64,000 nucleotides of DNA, from positions 28,834,800 to 28,898,799 of the forward strand of contig OZ020619.1 in assembly GCA_963971575.1 (NCBI GenBank), read 5' to 3'. The notes under the pieces are model-generated. The model was not told the origin of the DNA and ran no database searches. It worked only from the letters and a program-made list of their open reading frames with translations. Each line of letters starts with the position of its first letter. Positions within the stretch are counted from its first letter, which is position 1. The DNA comes from Liopterus haemorrhoidalis (Eukaryota > Arthropoda > Insecta > Coleoptera > Dytiscidae). Position numbers and translations under genes: made by a program. Positions 32,165-43,653 of the stretch are shown here, one piece after another.

Positions 32165-32745
32165 ATTTCTTATAAAAAACTAACAATCTGAAATAAAATT
32201 AGTAACAATCTATACAATTTTTATTGTATTTTATAATATTTAATTGTAGAAAAAATTGTTGTACAAATGATATTACTCAATAACTTAATAATAGATGTCA
32301 GACAATAATGTTCTGTAATTTTTTAAATATAATAATGGGTTTCAAATAACTTTTATATTTATATAGTTTTGTACAGAAATGTTCAAATAATAAGTCAATA
32401 TTTTTTCAACATGATCGTTAATAATTTAGAATCGCCGAAAACAATTATATGTACTTGATGACAGAGGTGCAGCCAGCACCGCCCCCCCCCCCCAGATGCT
32501 TGGAAAAAATTAAAAATTTTAGACAAAACTAAGTACCCGGTTCGTTTTAGGAATATTTCGAATTGTAAAAGAAGGCAGTGGATCAAAGAGCCACTTATGG
32601 CCCGCTTTCATCTTTTCAAAATTCAAAGTGCCCCCCACAAATATTTCCTGGACCCTCAGATTTTAAAAGCTAACGCTGCCACTGTTTGATGATAAAGCAA
32701 TGCCACTGGGTACACGTATTATTTACGAAAATTAGTACACGTATT
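32165..32745 (+). repeat. Repeat family D, copy 2 (occupied site)
   Basis: Colinear with 26850-27188. It is interrupted at TACTTGATGA by the hAT element 32462-32684, after which the homology resumes with TTTGATGATAAAGCAATGCC and the ACGAAAATTA end. Confidence 0.75.
32462..32684. mobile_element. Miniature hAT element with poly-C tract
   Basis: Ends CAGAGGTGCAGCCAGC and (complement) CAGTGGCAGCGTTAGC. Flanks CTTGATGA and TTTGATGA match 7 of 8. The 223-bp body has a run of 14 C after GCACCG. The intact repeat D copy at 26850-27188 shows the uninterrupted target. Its right end (TTTTAAAAGCTAACG) resembles that of 49267-49538. Confidence 0.88.
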
Positions 32746-32749
32746 ATTT

Positions 32750-33250
32750 AAAAAACCAGATGTGTAGCTATAGATAAAAAAAAAAAAACATGAAAATTAC
32801 AAGTTCTCAAGTAATGTGTTAAATATAAATCGAAAATATGGATTTCGTACGACCCACTCGCACAAATATTATTATAACATTTGAAACTACTGAAGAGATT
32901 TTTAAAATTATTTCAGTTCTGATTAGTGTATATATCATGTACTAACTTTGCCGCTGACAAAACAAATGTTGTCGCTGATATTTCAAGAAAATGCGTTAAA
33001 TATGAACGGAAGGCGTTTTTTTCGTTTTACTAATTTGCACAAATAAAGTTATAATTCTAGAACTACTTAACCGATTTTTAATAATAATAATATAATAATA
33101 ACTTTATTAAACTAGACATACGTTTTAATAAAACATAGCCGAAAACCAGACCAGATGATGTAGCTATAGATGGAAAAATCCGCATGAAAATCGAATCAGC
33201 AGTTCTCGAGTGAAAAGCGCACATACGGACAGACATACAGAGAAACGTTG
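32750..33250. repeat. Old repeat debris, two related blocks
   Basis: The word GATGTGTAGCTATAGATAAA near 32758 recurs as GATGATGTAGCTATAGATGG near 33157. Each is followed by CATGAAAAT and AGTTCTC(A/G)AGT. The second ends in GGACAGACATACAGAG. This is the same terminal style as families A and B (ends in GACAGACA-type repeats). Mechanism unknown. Confidence 0.45.
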
Positions 33251-33257
33251 ACTTATA

Positions 33258-33464
33258 CAGAGTGATATTTAATGGCGAGACGACGTCACCGAATTTTACG
33301 TGCCTCCTAGCAGAAATACTGGTGAATACTATGACTATAATAACCTTGAAGAGATATAATAAACTTGATGCGCATGCGCGCATAATCGCCTGCTACGATG
33401 TGTATGAAACGGCAAATTATTAAAACTTCTAGTGACGTCATCTCGCCATTAAATAATGACTCCG
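33258..33464. mobile_element. MITE with 32-bp inverted ends and TA target
   Basis: Left end CAGAGTGATATTTAATGGCG and right end (complement) CGGAGTCATTATTTAATGGC continue as GAGAYGACGTCAC, about 32 bp with few differences and one indel. TA flanks both sides, as for Tc1/mariner-type elements. The body is 207 bp and non-coding. The LTR element at 33471 inserted into its right-hand TATATA flank. Confidence 0.85.
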
Positions 33465-33470
33465 TATATA

Positions 33471-35241
33471 TGTTAGCGACAATATAATTATGCAACATTT
33501 ACACTTATTAACGATTGTAGTGTGCTATATCGTTGCTAAGGCATATTGTTTTATGTAAATAGAATAGTATAAAATATATCATATGATGTGTGAGACGTAT
33601 TAGTTGATCAATAAAATCATGTCTTATTATTCATAAAATACCTTTTTTATTAATATCAGAAGTGCGATTGGCCTATCACCCACAAGAAAATTAAAATAGA
33701 AGACTATAAGTGCAATATTGAAAATATTTTTTTAATGCAAAAATAAATTGGAGTACAGAAATTGTCGTATAATATTGCAAAGGATATTGTAAAGGATATT
33801 ATTATTATTATTATTATTATTATAAAGGTAGTATGAATTACGAGCTAGATAATAGATTAGCGAATTTTGAGTTATTTTGTCAAAAAATACTTCAATTGGT
33901 TTCTATGGAAATGACACTTATTGCAATAAATTTGAAATGTGACATTTGTTTGAAAAATGCAGAATCTTAACACTGAGAACGTCAGGATTAATTATTCAAA
34001 GCAGATCTCTAAAAATTGTCAGAATGATCGAGCGTTGCTTTGATGCTTTGTTATTAACAAACACATTTTTTGAAGGCAACTGGTTAGATTGTTGACGACT
34101 AAAATGGTAAGAGGCATTTTATTGTTTTGGTTAAATCATATGGCACGTGTTAGCCATAATGTGTAAAAATTAGATTTGAGATTTTGTTTTTGTTATTTGT
34201 GATTTAATATCTCAGTTATGATATTTGAGATTTGATAATTAAGATCTGAGTTTCGAGATTTGATTTTTAAAGTTGAACGTTTATTGGAAAAGACAAATGA
34301 CTGGAAAAGATCACTGGGATCTGGTAAAATAAACTGAGAAATATAATAGATAATGAGTTGAGAGTTGAAAGCTTGTTGAGTACCGCAAGACAAGCCGCTG
34401 CCAGTGGCATCAGTCCGGTAATGGCTCTGTAACCATGCTGGCAGATGGTGAGCTATGGCGACGGGCTGATGATGACGATGATAAAGCACTGTGTGTGCAG
34501 AAACGAATAGACGCTCTCTGAGCTTAGTACTGTATGTGCAGAAACGAATAGACGGTCTCTGAGCTTGTTGTACTGTAGACAATCTGTAATGAAGGAAACT
34601 AATAGATAGTTACTGAGTATCTGAGCTTGTTGATCTAGTCACTGAGTTCGTGGTAGAGAAATGAAATGATAACAAAAAGTCTCTAAACTTTCAGATCACG
34701 ATTTATACTTTGCTATTGGAAGGTTTTGTTTTAAGCAAATACTTATTTTAACTAATTGATATTGGTGAATGATTGATTTTGTGAAAAATCAATTCTGCGC
34801 CCAAATTGCTCTATTTTCAGATTATGAATTAGGTGAAGAATTTGAAGATGCAGTAGAAGATGAATGGTGGACCAGCCCAAGAATGGAGTTCCTGGTATGC
34901 AGGATGCTGTTACTGGTATGCAAGATGCAGAATGCTGTTGTTAGTATCGAGCAGACCACTGGTGATATGCAGGCTGCTGTTGCTGATAACAACAATGCTG
35001 TTAATGGTGTGAAAAATGCAGTTGCGTCTCGAGAACGTTCCGCATGTCAGTCTGGCCGTGTTAGCGAAAATATAATTATACAACATTTACACTTATTAAC
35101 GATTGTAGTGTGCTATATCGTTGCTAAGGCATATGTTTTACGAAATAGAATAGTATAAAATATATCATATGATGTGTGAGACGTATTAGTTGATCAATAA
35201 AATCATGTCTTATTATTCATAAAATACCTTTTTTATTAATA
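33471..35241 (+). mobile_element. Small non-autonomous LTR element (TRIM/LARD-like)
   Basis: Direct repeats of about 185 bp at 33471-33655 and 35059-35241 are nearly identical, both starting TGTTAGCGA and ending TTATTAATA. The flanks are ATATA / TATAT, compatible with a short target duplication in TA-rich DNA. The repeats contain TATAAAAT and AATAAAATC, candidate promoter and polyadenylation signals. The 1.4-kb interior has no gag or pol. It has an ATT microsatellite (33799-33833), a 41-bp tandem duplication near 34495-34575 (GCAGAAACGAATAGACG), and a 129-codon frame (34769-35158) with repeated M-Q-x-A-V words of unknown meaning. A polypurine tract is not obvious, so the class is provisional. 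Confidence 0.75.
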
Positions 35242-35249
35242 TATATATA

Positions 35250-35980
35250 GAGATGATTTGAGTTTTTTTATGTATGATACCAGAAACCAATTTACATATT
35301 TACTTATATAAACTGTTACTGTATATAATTATAATACTCATAATAATATTATAAAAAACCCGATGCGCAAAACAGTATCTCGCCCGCAACCCCAGGATGT
35401 GCATATCGCATTACAAGGCGTGTATGCACCTCTGGTTAAGAATCACTGGTTTATAGTGAAGGTTAAAGCCGTATTCAATATTAAAAGATACTTCATCCTC
35501 AAACAATGAATCGCTGTTGTCTTTTTGTCTTTAAGACATGCTATTTCGGTCGTAATTCAATGGGAACCCGTTAAGAATGTATGGTATCTCTCGGTGAATT
35601 CTCCGCGACAGAATTACTAACTTCTGCGACATTTGACCGTGATTCAAGCTATTTCTGTAGCACCCTGTAAATGTTTAAGCTATTTTAAAAAACAAATCGA
35701 AATAAAAATATCTGATGCGTCAAGAAAGATACAGTTTATATAATTATAGAATTGAATTAAAGATTATAACATAATTAGGAAATATTTTAAAATTTTAATT
35801 AACTATTGTATAATTTATTTTTTACGTTTAAATAAGGATATTTTATAGCAGGAAGTTATATTTACTATATTTTTTATATAGTATATTTATATTTACTATA
35901 GATGCCTCCCGAACAATCAGCTGATTGTAACCTACAGTATTTATTGATTTATTTATTCTAACTCATAAATAATATTCTAG
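35250..35980. other. Mostly gene-free; one solo hAT-like end
   Basis: At 35447 the sequence read on the minus strand is CAGTGATTCTTAACCAGAGG, a hAT-type terminus. No partner was found. The remainder is AT-rich with nothing recognised. Confidence 0.45.
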
Positions 35981-35984
35981 TTAT

Positions 35985-36056
35985 AAAGATGGGCTGCGGA
36001 AAAAGCAAATAGCCATCGTTGCTGAGCGCCAAACATTTTAACTAACTTACTTAAAA
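35985..36056 (+). repeat. Repeat family I, copy 1
   Basis: GATGGGCTGCG ... GCAAATAGCC ... GTTGCTGAGCGCCAAA, matching the complement of 38112-38176. Probably the 3' end of a dispersed retroelement; class unknown. Confidence 0.6.
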
Positions 36057-36329
36057 AAAAAACTTGTGTATAAAACGTTCATTATTGACAGATGAGCATG
36101 CATACGCGTCACATTATAAAGGCGTGCAATATGAGCAGCTTTATGTATTTAACGTTGAACACAATGCAATTGTTTTTTGCTGGTAGTGGATTAATAAATT
36201 TTATTCGTTCTTTTTTCCTATTGTCAAATAAAAAAATAAATTAATTAATTAAAAGAAAACAAGGATAACATTATAAAAAAGAGGGCGTGAACCCCCCTCT
36301 TAACTTGAATCCGTAGAACTAAATAACAA

Positions 36330-36467
36330 TGGGCCCGGTTTCTGAAACTTAGTTAATTTTAACCAAATAGTTAGAAAATGGTTGCTATGGTTACTTATGA
36401 GAATTTTATATTGTAACCGTAGTTGATCATTTGCTTATAGTTTACTAAGCTTTCAGAAACCGGCCCA
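36330..36467. mobile_element. Hairpin MITE, family E, copy 2
   Basis: Ends GGGCCCGGTTTCTGAAA and (complement) GGGCCGGTTTCTGAAAG; interior ACCAAATAGTTAGAAAATGG as in 9365-9502. Confidence 0.75.
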
Positions 36468-36905
36468 TAATTGTCATTTTTAACCAATTATTGAACTATA
36501 TCAACCTCAATACGTTTCTAGATATTTTTGGATGAAACATTGGTGGATGTAGAGCGCTCGTTTTCGCCGTACAAATTTATTTTGAACTGTAGACAGACGC
36601 ACAGATAGCACAATTTCACTACAGAAAATTTGAAGCAATACATTGCTGTATTTACAATAACAATAAATATATGTAAACTATACAATAAATAAGAGGTATT
36701 TTGAATTATTATTGTTTTTTTAAATAATTTCAATATCTATTTCAGTGAACTAAGCTGATATTTTAACATGCAAAATTTATGTTTCCATGTTGCGTATAAT
36801 CCAGTATCTATTAATGAGTATTATTCGCATGGATTATGGCTCGAGTTTGCTACCCCCCCCCCCCCACACACACACATATAATCCTGACTGTGCTACTGAT
36901 TAGAC

Positions 36906-37423
36906 CAGGGCTTCGAACCGGAACTGAACCGAAAACCGAAAAAAAAACCGTTATTTTTGTCGGAACGAAAACCGGAACTGAACCGAAAAAAAATATCGGT
37001 TTATTTCGGTTCAGATAACGTTTATGTGAGTGAATATAAAATACATTTTATTTAAGATTATTTTTTAAACTGATGAGCAGAAAAAAATCGTAGTTCGTAA
37101 TTTATTAACTGATAATTTAAAAAATGCGCTTCTATTATTTCGGGGGAAGGGGGTTGAACGCCCAGAACTCCCTCCTGGCAGCGACCTTGGTAATATTATC
37201 ACAGAATAAGGAATAAAATGTTCTTCTAAATTATAGTAGAAAATAAATTTCTAATATATATAAAAGCATTTAAAAATTTATCACTCGGAACTGAACCGAA
37301 AACCGAAAACCGAAAAAAAGCGTTATTTTTGCCGGAACGAAAACCGGAGCCGAACCGATATATATTTTTTTAATTGAACTGGAACGAAAACCGAAACGAA
37401 AAAAATAACGGTTCGAAGCCCTG
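36906..37423. mobile_element. Miniature hAT element built from GAACCG/CGGTTC words
   Basis: Perfect 15-bp ends CAGGGCTTCGAACCG in inverted orientation and an exact 8-bp duplication, GATTAGAC at 36898-36905 and 37424-37431. The 518-bp body has arrays of GGAACTGAACCGAAAACCG and CGGAACGAAAACCGG at both sides, in the same orientation, with a unique middle. Non-coding. A C13 run and (AC)n lie just upstream (36853-36877). Confidence 0.94.
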
Positions 37424-37449
37424 GATTAGACCCATAAATCATCAAATCA

Positions 37450-37999
37450 ATAGTAAATATAAAACGGGAAATGATATAAGTTTAACATCAGTAGACCAGT
37501 GGGCAGAGCCGCAGTAAGGAAAACTTGTGCTAGGGGCAAAACTGTGTATTGGCGCCCTTGGCAAATAAATGTAAGTGATAAGCAAAAACAAGATTCTCAC
37601 CTTCCAAAATCTAAATGCTGAGCAAAAAAAGGTCCTCACCTCCCAAAACACAAGAGATGAGCAAAAAAAAAAGTTCCTCAACTTAGCAATGTGGCGACCC
37701 TTAGTCAAGCTCTTTTCCTTAGTGCGCTAGGGGCCTTCGCCCCCTCCCAATTACTGCGGCTCTGCCAGTGGGAAGAAAACTAATGGAAGATCTAGCAAGT
37801 ATTGGTTTAAAAAATATCTGGAAAGATCTGATAATAACGTTACAGTACATTCCAAGTAGTAAAAATGAAAAACTAATGGGAAATTTCCGAATATAGGTGT
37901 ACATCAGTAGACCAGTGGGAAAACTTTGCAAAAAAGCTAATGGAAGATCTAGCAAGTATTGGTATATAAAATATTTGGAAAGATCTGACAATAAACAGT
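37450..37999 (+). repeat. Tandem duplication, one unit carrying a hAT insertion
   Basis: The unit contains AGTAAAWATRAAA, ATCAGTAGACCAGTGGGAA, AATGGAAGATCTAGCAAGTA, TTGGT and GGAAAGATCTGA. It occurs at about 37452-37858 (with the hAT element inside) and again at about 37858-37995. Without the insertion each unit is about 140-150 bp. Confidence 0.8.
37504..37764. mobile_element. Miniature hAT element with minisatellite and a local empty site
   Basis: Perfect inverted ends CAGAGCCGCAGTAA (14 bp) and an exact duplication, CCAGTGGG at 37496-37503 and 37765-37772. The 261-bp body has about three reverse-orientation minisatellite units (CCTTCCAAAATC; CACCTCCCAAAACACAAG; GAGCAAAAAAAGGTCCTCA). The second tandem unit of the surrounding repeat has the uninterrupted site, AGACCAGTGGGAA. 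Confidence 0.95.
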
Positions 38000-38111
38000 T
38001 GGACGATTTGTGTGAGTGAGGTCAAAAATTAATCTAACAGACAGTTTCTAATAAAAAAATAAAACCAAAAATTAAGACATCTGAAATGAAATCATACTGG
38101 AAATGAGAGGC

Positions 38112-38176
38112 AGTTAGTTAATTTTTTTGGCGCACAGCAACAAAGGCTATTTGCGTCTAACGCAGCCCATCTAAAT
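38112..38176 (-). repeat. Repeat family I, copy 2
   Basis: Complement reads GATGGGCTGCGTTAGACGCA and GTTGCTGTGCGCCAAAAA, matching 35985-36056. Confidence 0.6.
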
Positions 38177-38531
38177 GAGTAGACTTTATATTAAAAACAA
38201 TAAATAAATAAATAAAATCAATAAAAATACACATATTCAATAAAAGAAATCTTGTACAAACACAAATAAAAAAGATAAAATGTCTGTTCGAAAAATTGAG
38301 ACAGGGTGATGGTAAGAAGCTGTAAAGCGGCTAATTACCTTCGCATATCACAGTCTAGAAATAGAACACATTAAAATACGGTGCAAGACTTCACAAATAA
38401 AACAGTAATTTCGAATATCTCAGGAAGAGTATCAGCCTACCCATGAGTACACTGTCGTCACCTAAAGCAACTGACAGGTCATAGCACAAGCCTAACTAAC
38501 CTCTCCCTGACATCCTCGAACTGTACACACA

Positions 38532-38640
38532 GATTCGGAGTCGGTATTAAGAGTCGGGAGTCAGGGCCGAGAGTCGGGTTTCAAAAATACCAACTCGGGA
38601 GTCGATAATTTTTCTGCCTACTCTCCATCCATGGTAAAAT
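38532..38640. mobile_element. hAT-like left end with GAGTCGG words
   Basis: Starts CAGATTCGGAGTCGG and holds five GAGTCGG-type words. A similar block in reverse orientation ends at 42214 (complement CAGGGATTCGTCCAGAGTCG). The two could be ends of one 3.7-kb element, but the flanks do not match and no transposase lies between. Confidence 0.4.
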
Positions 38641-39345
38641 CTATGAACTTCTAGAACAGCTCTAGATGATGATGCATTTGCTAATTTAATGTTTCAAATT
38701 TATTTTATTGCCATAATAATCAAAATTTGAATTATGTTTCGTAATTATAAGGTAATTAAACATAATCTAAACAGTATCACTGACTCATAACATTTAATTA
38801 AAAACTAAAACATATTAAACGTCACGCGTGAAAAATAAATGGTTTGGAACCACTGATCAAGTACCTCACGTCATTACTTACACCTCCACAAGATATATTG
38901 TATTGTATGACCGTGGCTTTCCATTTTTTCCCATCCTTATATGCCTTTAGTTATATAATTACTCAGATTTGAATAAAGATTTACATGACAGATAACCAGT
39001 TTGTCATTTTATATACAAATAATGGCTTGAAAATGTGCATCATTGTTTTGGTCAAGTGTTTTCAAGGAAACAATTAAATATTAATATTTTAATTAATGTT
39101 AAATGCAACGAGATTTTAATATGAATATAACTGTTTCTTTAATAGATATATAGCGTGTGATTAAAAAAAAATACGTCTAGTAAGCCATGGAAGAGAGAGA
39201 CAACAATATAAAGCATGTTAGAGATAATCGATCAAATATCTGCTGCTCATAATACGAAATTAGTGTTTAGAGTCTAATATTACTTAGTGAAAACAAAAGT
39301 TAGTAGTGATTATTTAGTAGCACTTGGAAGTTATAATATTACTCA
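38640..39345. other. Mostly gene-free; one solo hAT-like end
   Basis: At 38857 the complement reads CAGTGGTTCCAAACC, a hAT-type terminus without a partner. The rest is AT-rich. Confidence 0.4.
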
Positions 39346-39349
39346 CAAC

Positions 39350-40830
39350 ACAACAAACACAGAAGATGCGAAGGTTTCTATAATTCACCCTGATTCACCC
39401 CTTTAGAGGTTGATTAGGACAAAATTCTGAAATAAGTTTTTCGGCATTTGTATGGGTAATCCTAGTAAGCAAAATATAAATCGATATTCCATCGGCCCTT
39501 AGAGATATTAAGGAATCTGTGAAATCACTTTTCCCCTTAGGAGTTAAATTTCGAAAATCCCGTCTTAGTGTATGCTTACCTCATGGAGGGAATATACTTT
39601 GCGAATATCATGTATCTATGTCCGAGGGATGTTCTATCAAATAAAATATATCCTTTTACCCCTTTAGGAGTGAAATTTTGTAAAACTGTTAAAACCATTT
39701 CGAGATATTTTAAAAAGACATCTATATGCCAAATAAGAATTTTATAACTCAACAAACACAGGAAATACGTCGGGTTCTATAATTCTCCTTGATTGTAGAT
39801 TCACCCCTTTAGGGGCTGATTAGTACAAAATCCTGAAAAGTAAGTTTTTCAAAATTTATGTGGGTAGTCTTTGTAAACAAAAGCAAGGCGATATATTATT
39901 GACCTAAAAGATATTGAGGAATTCGTGAAAACACATTTCACCCCTTTTCACTCCTGAGAGGTCGAAAAATCATTCTTACGGGGTTCTTAAGTCATAAAAG
40001 GGATATACTCCCAGAATTTAATGTTTCTTTGTCTAGACCAGTGTTTCTCAACAAGTGGTCCGCGGACCACCAGTGGTCCCCAGCAAAATTTTAGTGATCC
40101 GCGAAAGTTTTTATATGTTTTTTTTGCAGTTTTTATTTTTATTTTTTATGCACATTTTTTATGTAATTAATTTACATTTTGTGTATTTTCTGTAAACTTT
40201 TTGTGATTATCTGCAAATAAAATAAATGTATTTAGTAGCACATTAAATATATTTGTTTTCTTGCAAAAAATGAATGAAAATGAAAAATGAAAAATAAACA
40301 ATTATTATTAGTGGTACGCGTTAGAAAATTATATATTATACTGGTCCGCGGTGCGTTTTTGGTTGATAAACACTGGTTTAGACGACATTCTATCGAATAA
40401 AAAATACTAAGTCACCCCTTTAAGGGCGAAATTAAAAAGAAAAAGGGCAAAACACAAAAAAAAAAGCTACATGCCAAAAAGGAATGTTAACACAATAAAA
40501 ACAGAAGATGCGAAGGGTTCTATAATTCACCGTTTGTAGATTCACCCCTTTAGGGGTCGATTAGGACAAAATCCTGAAATAAGTTTTTTAATATTTACAC
40601 GAGTAATCTCGGTAAGCAAAAACCAAGTAGATATCTTATTGGACCTAAGTGATATTAAGGAAACCGTGAAGCCACATTTTACCCCTTTTAACCCCATTTT
40701 CACCCACTTAGAGGATGAGTTTCGAAAAATCTGTTCTTAATGGGTGCTTACGTAATGCAGGGAATATACTCGCCGAATTTCATGATTGTAGGTCTAGTGG
40801 TTTGGGCTGGGCGTTGATTATAAGTAAATT
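39350..40830 (+). repeat. Three tandem units of about 400 bp
   Basis: Anchor GATTCACCCCTTTAG occurs at about 39392, 39798 and 40539. Spacings are about 406 and about 396 once the hAT insertion is removed. Each unit has AACACAGAA, TTCTATAATTC, GATTAGKACAAAAT, a ...GGAATATACT block and a second CACCCCTTTARG-like word. The last unit ends with GGTCTAGTGGTTTGGGCTGG. That ending resembles insect repeats that finish in GTCAGTCA/CAGACAGA runs, as in family B. Non-coding. Confidence 0.8.
40039..40375. mobile_element. Miniature hAT element inside the satellite
   Basis: Ends CAGTGTTTCTCAAC and (complement) CAGTGTTTATCAAC, each followed by a GGTCCGCGG block. Flanks GTCTAGAC and GTTTAGAC match 7 of 8. 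It is 337 bp and non-coding. It interrupts the second satellite unit, which resumes with GACATTCTATCGAATAAAA. Confidence 0.88.
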
Positions 40831-40834
40831 TGTG

Positions 40835-42110
40835 GCCACCGTGTATTAATTTGGCCTAACCTGGAATAGCTTTCGATGCAAGACTATCGTAAATTACAAA
40901 TGAAAGTTCTATTAAACGGCCATTGATATGAAAATATTCATAGTGTTTCTGACGGCAAAGGTTTTGAGAATTTTCACATAAAATTACCGTTAACAATTTA
41001 ATATTTATGTTTACCAATTAATTAAAATTTCATTTTCTCAGTTAATAAACCGTAAAGTTACTCATTAAATCCCCATTACCATCATATTTTACCTCTTTAT
41101 ATTATTTATTAAGTTGGTACAAAAGCCACGGCATTGTCCGAAAAAAAAAGTTGATTCATAATTAAAGGATTTCTACGCTTTCATTTTCATAATTACAGTG
41201 TTTTTATGTCAGATATGAAATAGAAAGTAGGTACAAACTGAAGCAACTAAGTACAAGTAAGGCACGGTGTAACTGGTCTTCCTAAATTGCCGGATATCTG
41301 AAATACACTTGTTTACACTTAACCTTGAAGAAATTGACGAAACCGATGACTAAAAACATAATTATTGCTTTTGTAATAACCATATCATGATTAAAACAGA
41401 AATAAACATTTGTGTATTTTACTTGTAATTAAGTTATTCCTAGTAAATTTTATATTCGTAATCAAATTTGGCTCAAGAACAAGATAGGATGTATTGCTCT
41501 TAGGCTGCATTGAAAATTAATAGACTGTACGCTCTGCGTTGTGGATAAATTTAATAGACTGTTTTAACGTTTAATAATAGCGTTCAAAGCTATGAAAAAC
41601 AAGTAACATCTATGTTTTTTTAAGCCACTACGCAGGAGTAAATTTGTGTCATTCTTAATACAAATTTTAGATATGTTAGTTTTAAAAAAACTTTCGTTTT
41701 ATTTTATATATTTTTTTCATAATATGTCACTTTTCCTTCTGACATTTAGATTTTGGCTGCCAACATGAAAAATGAAATAATCACTGAGCTTACAACTTAA
41801 GAAATTAAAAATTCTGTTTAGTTCCGCATAAACAATAAACATAGTATACAGAAAATGATAAAAATGGATATGAGTAAAAATAAAAAATCTTTACTGCCTC
41901 TTCGTATTAATCTGTTAATACGAGTAGTATTAATCAAATTATAAATTGGAGAACATGAAAAACTGGTTAAAACCGGAATTGAATATTTCCAATTTCGTTT
42001 CCGTTCTTCAGCAAAAAACCAAAATGTAATTCCCGTTTTCGTACTTTAAAAAATTCTGGTAATTTTGTTATTTTATCTTCTTCTTCGATTTGTTATCATC
42101 CTTGATAAAA
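40835..42110. other. Gene-free stretch
   Basis: AT-rich; no exon, domain or paired termini recognised. An AGTTCCGCATAA word near 41820 is a trace of the hairpin element at 49064-49221. Confidence 0.45.
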
Positions 42111-42219
42111 ATTTAATCAAAGAGTCGAGTGTCGATAGTTTTTCCAACTCTAGATTCCGACTCCCGACTCCTCCAAAAAACTTCGATTCCTCGACTCTGG
42201 ACGAATCCCTGCTAATATC

Positions 42220-43145
42220 CTTCTCAACTAGAAATATACTTAAGTGTTCATTAATGATTGATAGGCATTAGAATTTAGCGCGTTGTCGTGCTAGTTAATT
42301 TTCGTCTCACCATGTTGGGTCCTAAGCTGTACAGGACGCATTTAACTATAAACGTACATCGGATTTTATTGACACTGACACTTAAATATTTAGTTTTGCG
42401 TTTTTTATCAGTTTCCAGTGTATTTATTATCAGAAAAGGCTTTTTTATTACCACTTTTGAATATATTTCATTGGTAAGCTAAAAAATAGCCACATAAACA
42501 ATAGCAAATTTATGCAATCTGATTTTAGATTCGTGATAACTTTGACAGATCTAGACAATACATTTATTATTGAAACATATTTTCGATCGAAGATGCATAA
42601 TGAACGAGGAATTTGGAATTATTTCTCATTAATTTGCCTTTCTAAGTTTCCCCATATACAGCCCCTGGTAAGTACCAATGTTTAAAATTAATCTAATGAA
42701 CGGGAAATCCAAACGTCTATCAATCATTTATGAATGCTCTGTATTCACAGTCGAACCATTTTAAATTTGGTAATATTCATGTAAAAAGGCGGAAGAAATT
42801 TGCTAGTGCATATGACGTTGATGGTTATGGCATGCTAAATTATAATGTTGTCTAAATTAGAGAATGGACAGTTGCCAACAACGTCAATTGTTAGATTCAT
42901 CTTATTACATTTACATACACGTTCATATTACGTCCGACTGAAACACTGGTGCAACACTTAGAAATCATTTACACTGATTCAAAACTCGTAGAAAAGACTC
43001 GTAGAATAAACTCTTGCTTATACTCTTGATATTATCATAATAGTCATCGTAGTACCTACTGGACTAAAGTCATTTGGTGTCTTAAAGCAACGGATGAAAA
43101 AGAAGCACTAAAAATCATCGAGGGTGAAATCAAAAACGTGTATGT
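42220..43145. other. Gene-free stretch
   Basis: Nothing recognised; a 64-codon frame at 42288-42482 has no domain signature. Confidence 0.45.
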
Positions 43146-43148
43146 AAA

Positions 43149-43653
43149 GTTGCATTCACAGTTACCAAATTATACTTACAATTTAGAATTATAATCAAGT
43201 ATTATATTTATACTTAGGGAGCATTCATACACACCAAATCATAAGTATGATTAGTAAGTGCTACCATCTGTAGTTACGAACAAAAATTACTATTGCATGG
43301 ATCCACCATCTACGTTTTCAACTATATTTTATTTTTAAATATGCTAAAATGGTCTTAGATTTTCCTCTACGAATTATTTCGGCAGTTATATGATCACAAT
43401 TGTAGTATTTTTGCATGTCGTATCTATTTTGACATTTCAAATTTACTTATAGGTTACTTTCTGTCTCTTTCTCGCTAAGTGTAAATCATAAGTATAAGTA
43501 TAAGCATGAAGTTTGCTAACTTTTAAATTATACTTATAATTAAGACTCTTAAGTACGTTGGTGTGAATGGTTACGTAGGAGGCAGTATGACAAACTTCTA
43601 AGTATAAATGTAAATCATAAGTATAATTATAATTAGGGAAGTGTGAATGCAGC
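43149..43653. mobile_element. Miniature element rich in TAAGTATA words
   Basis: Ends GTTGCATTCACAGTTACC and (complement) GCTGCATTCACACTTCCC. A second inner pair occurs: GCATTCATACACACC near 43222 and, inverted, GGTGTGAATGG near 43561. AATCATAAGTATAA-type words recur. The target duplication is unclear; the superfamily is not set. Non-coding. Confidence 0.65.

Noticed and set aside
38532..42214. One 3.7-kb hAT element with GAGTCGG-type ends
   Set aside because: The 8-bp flanks (TGTACACA / CTAATATC) do not match and no transposase sequence lies between. Reported only as separate ends.
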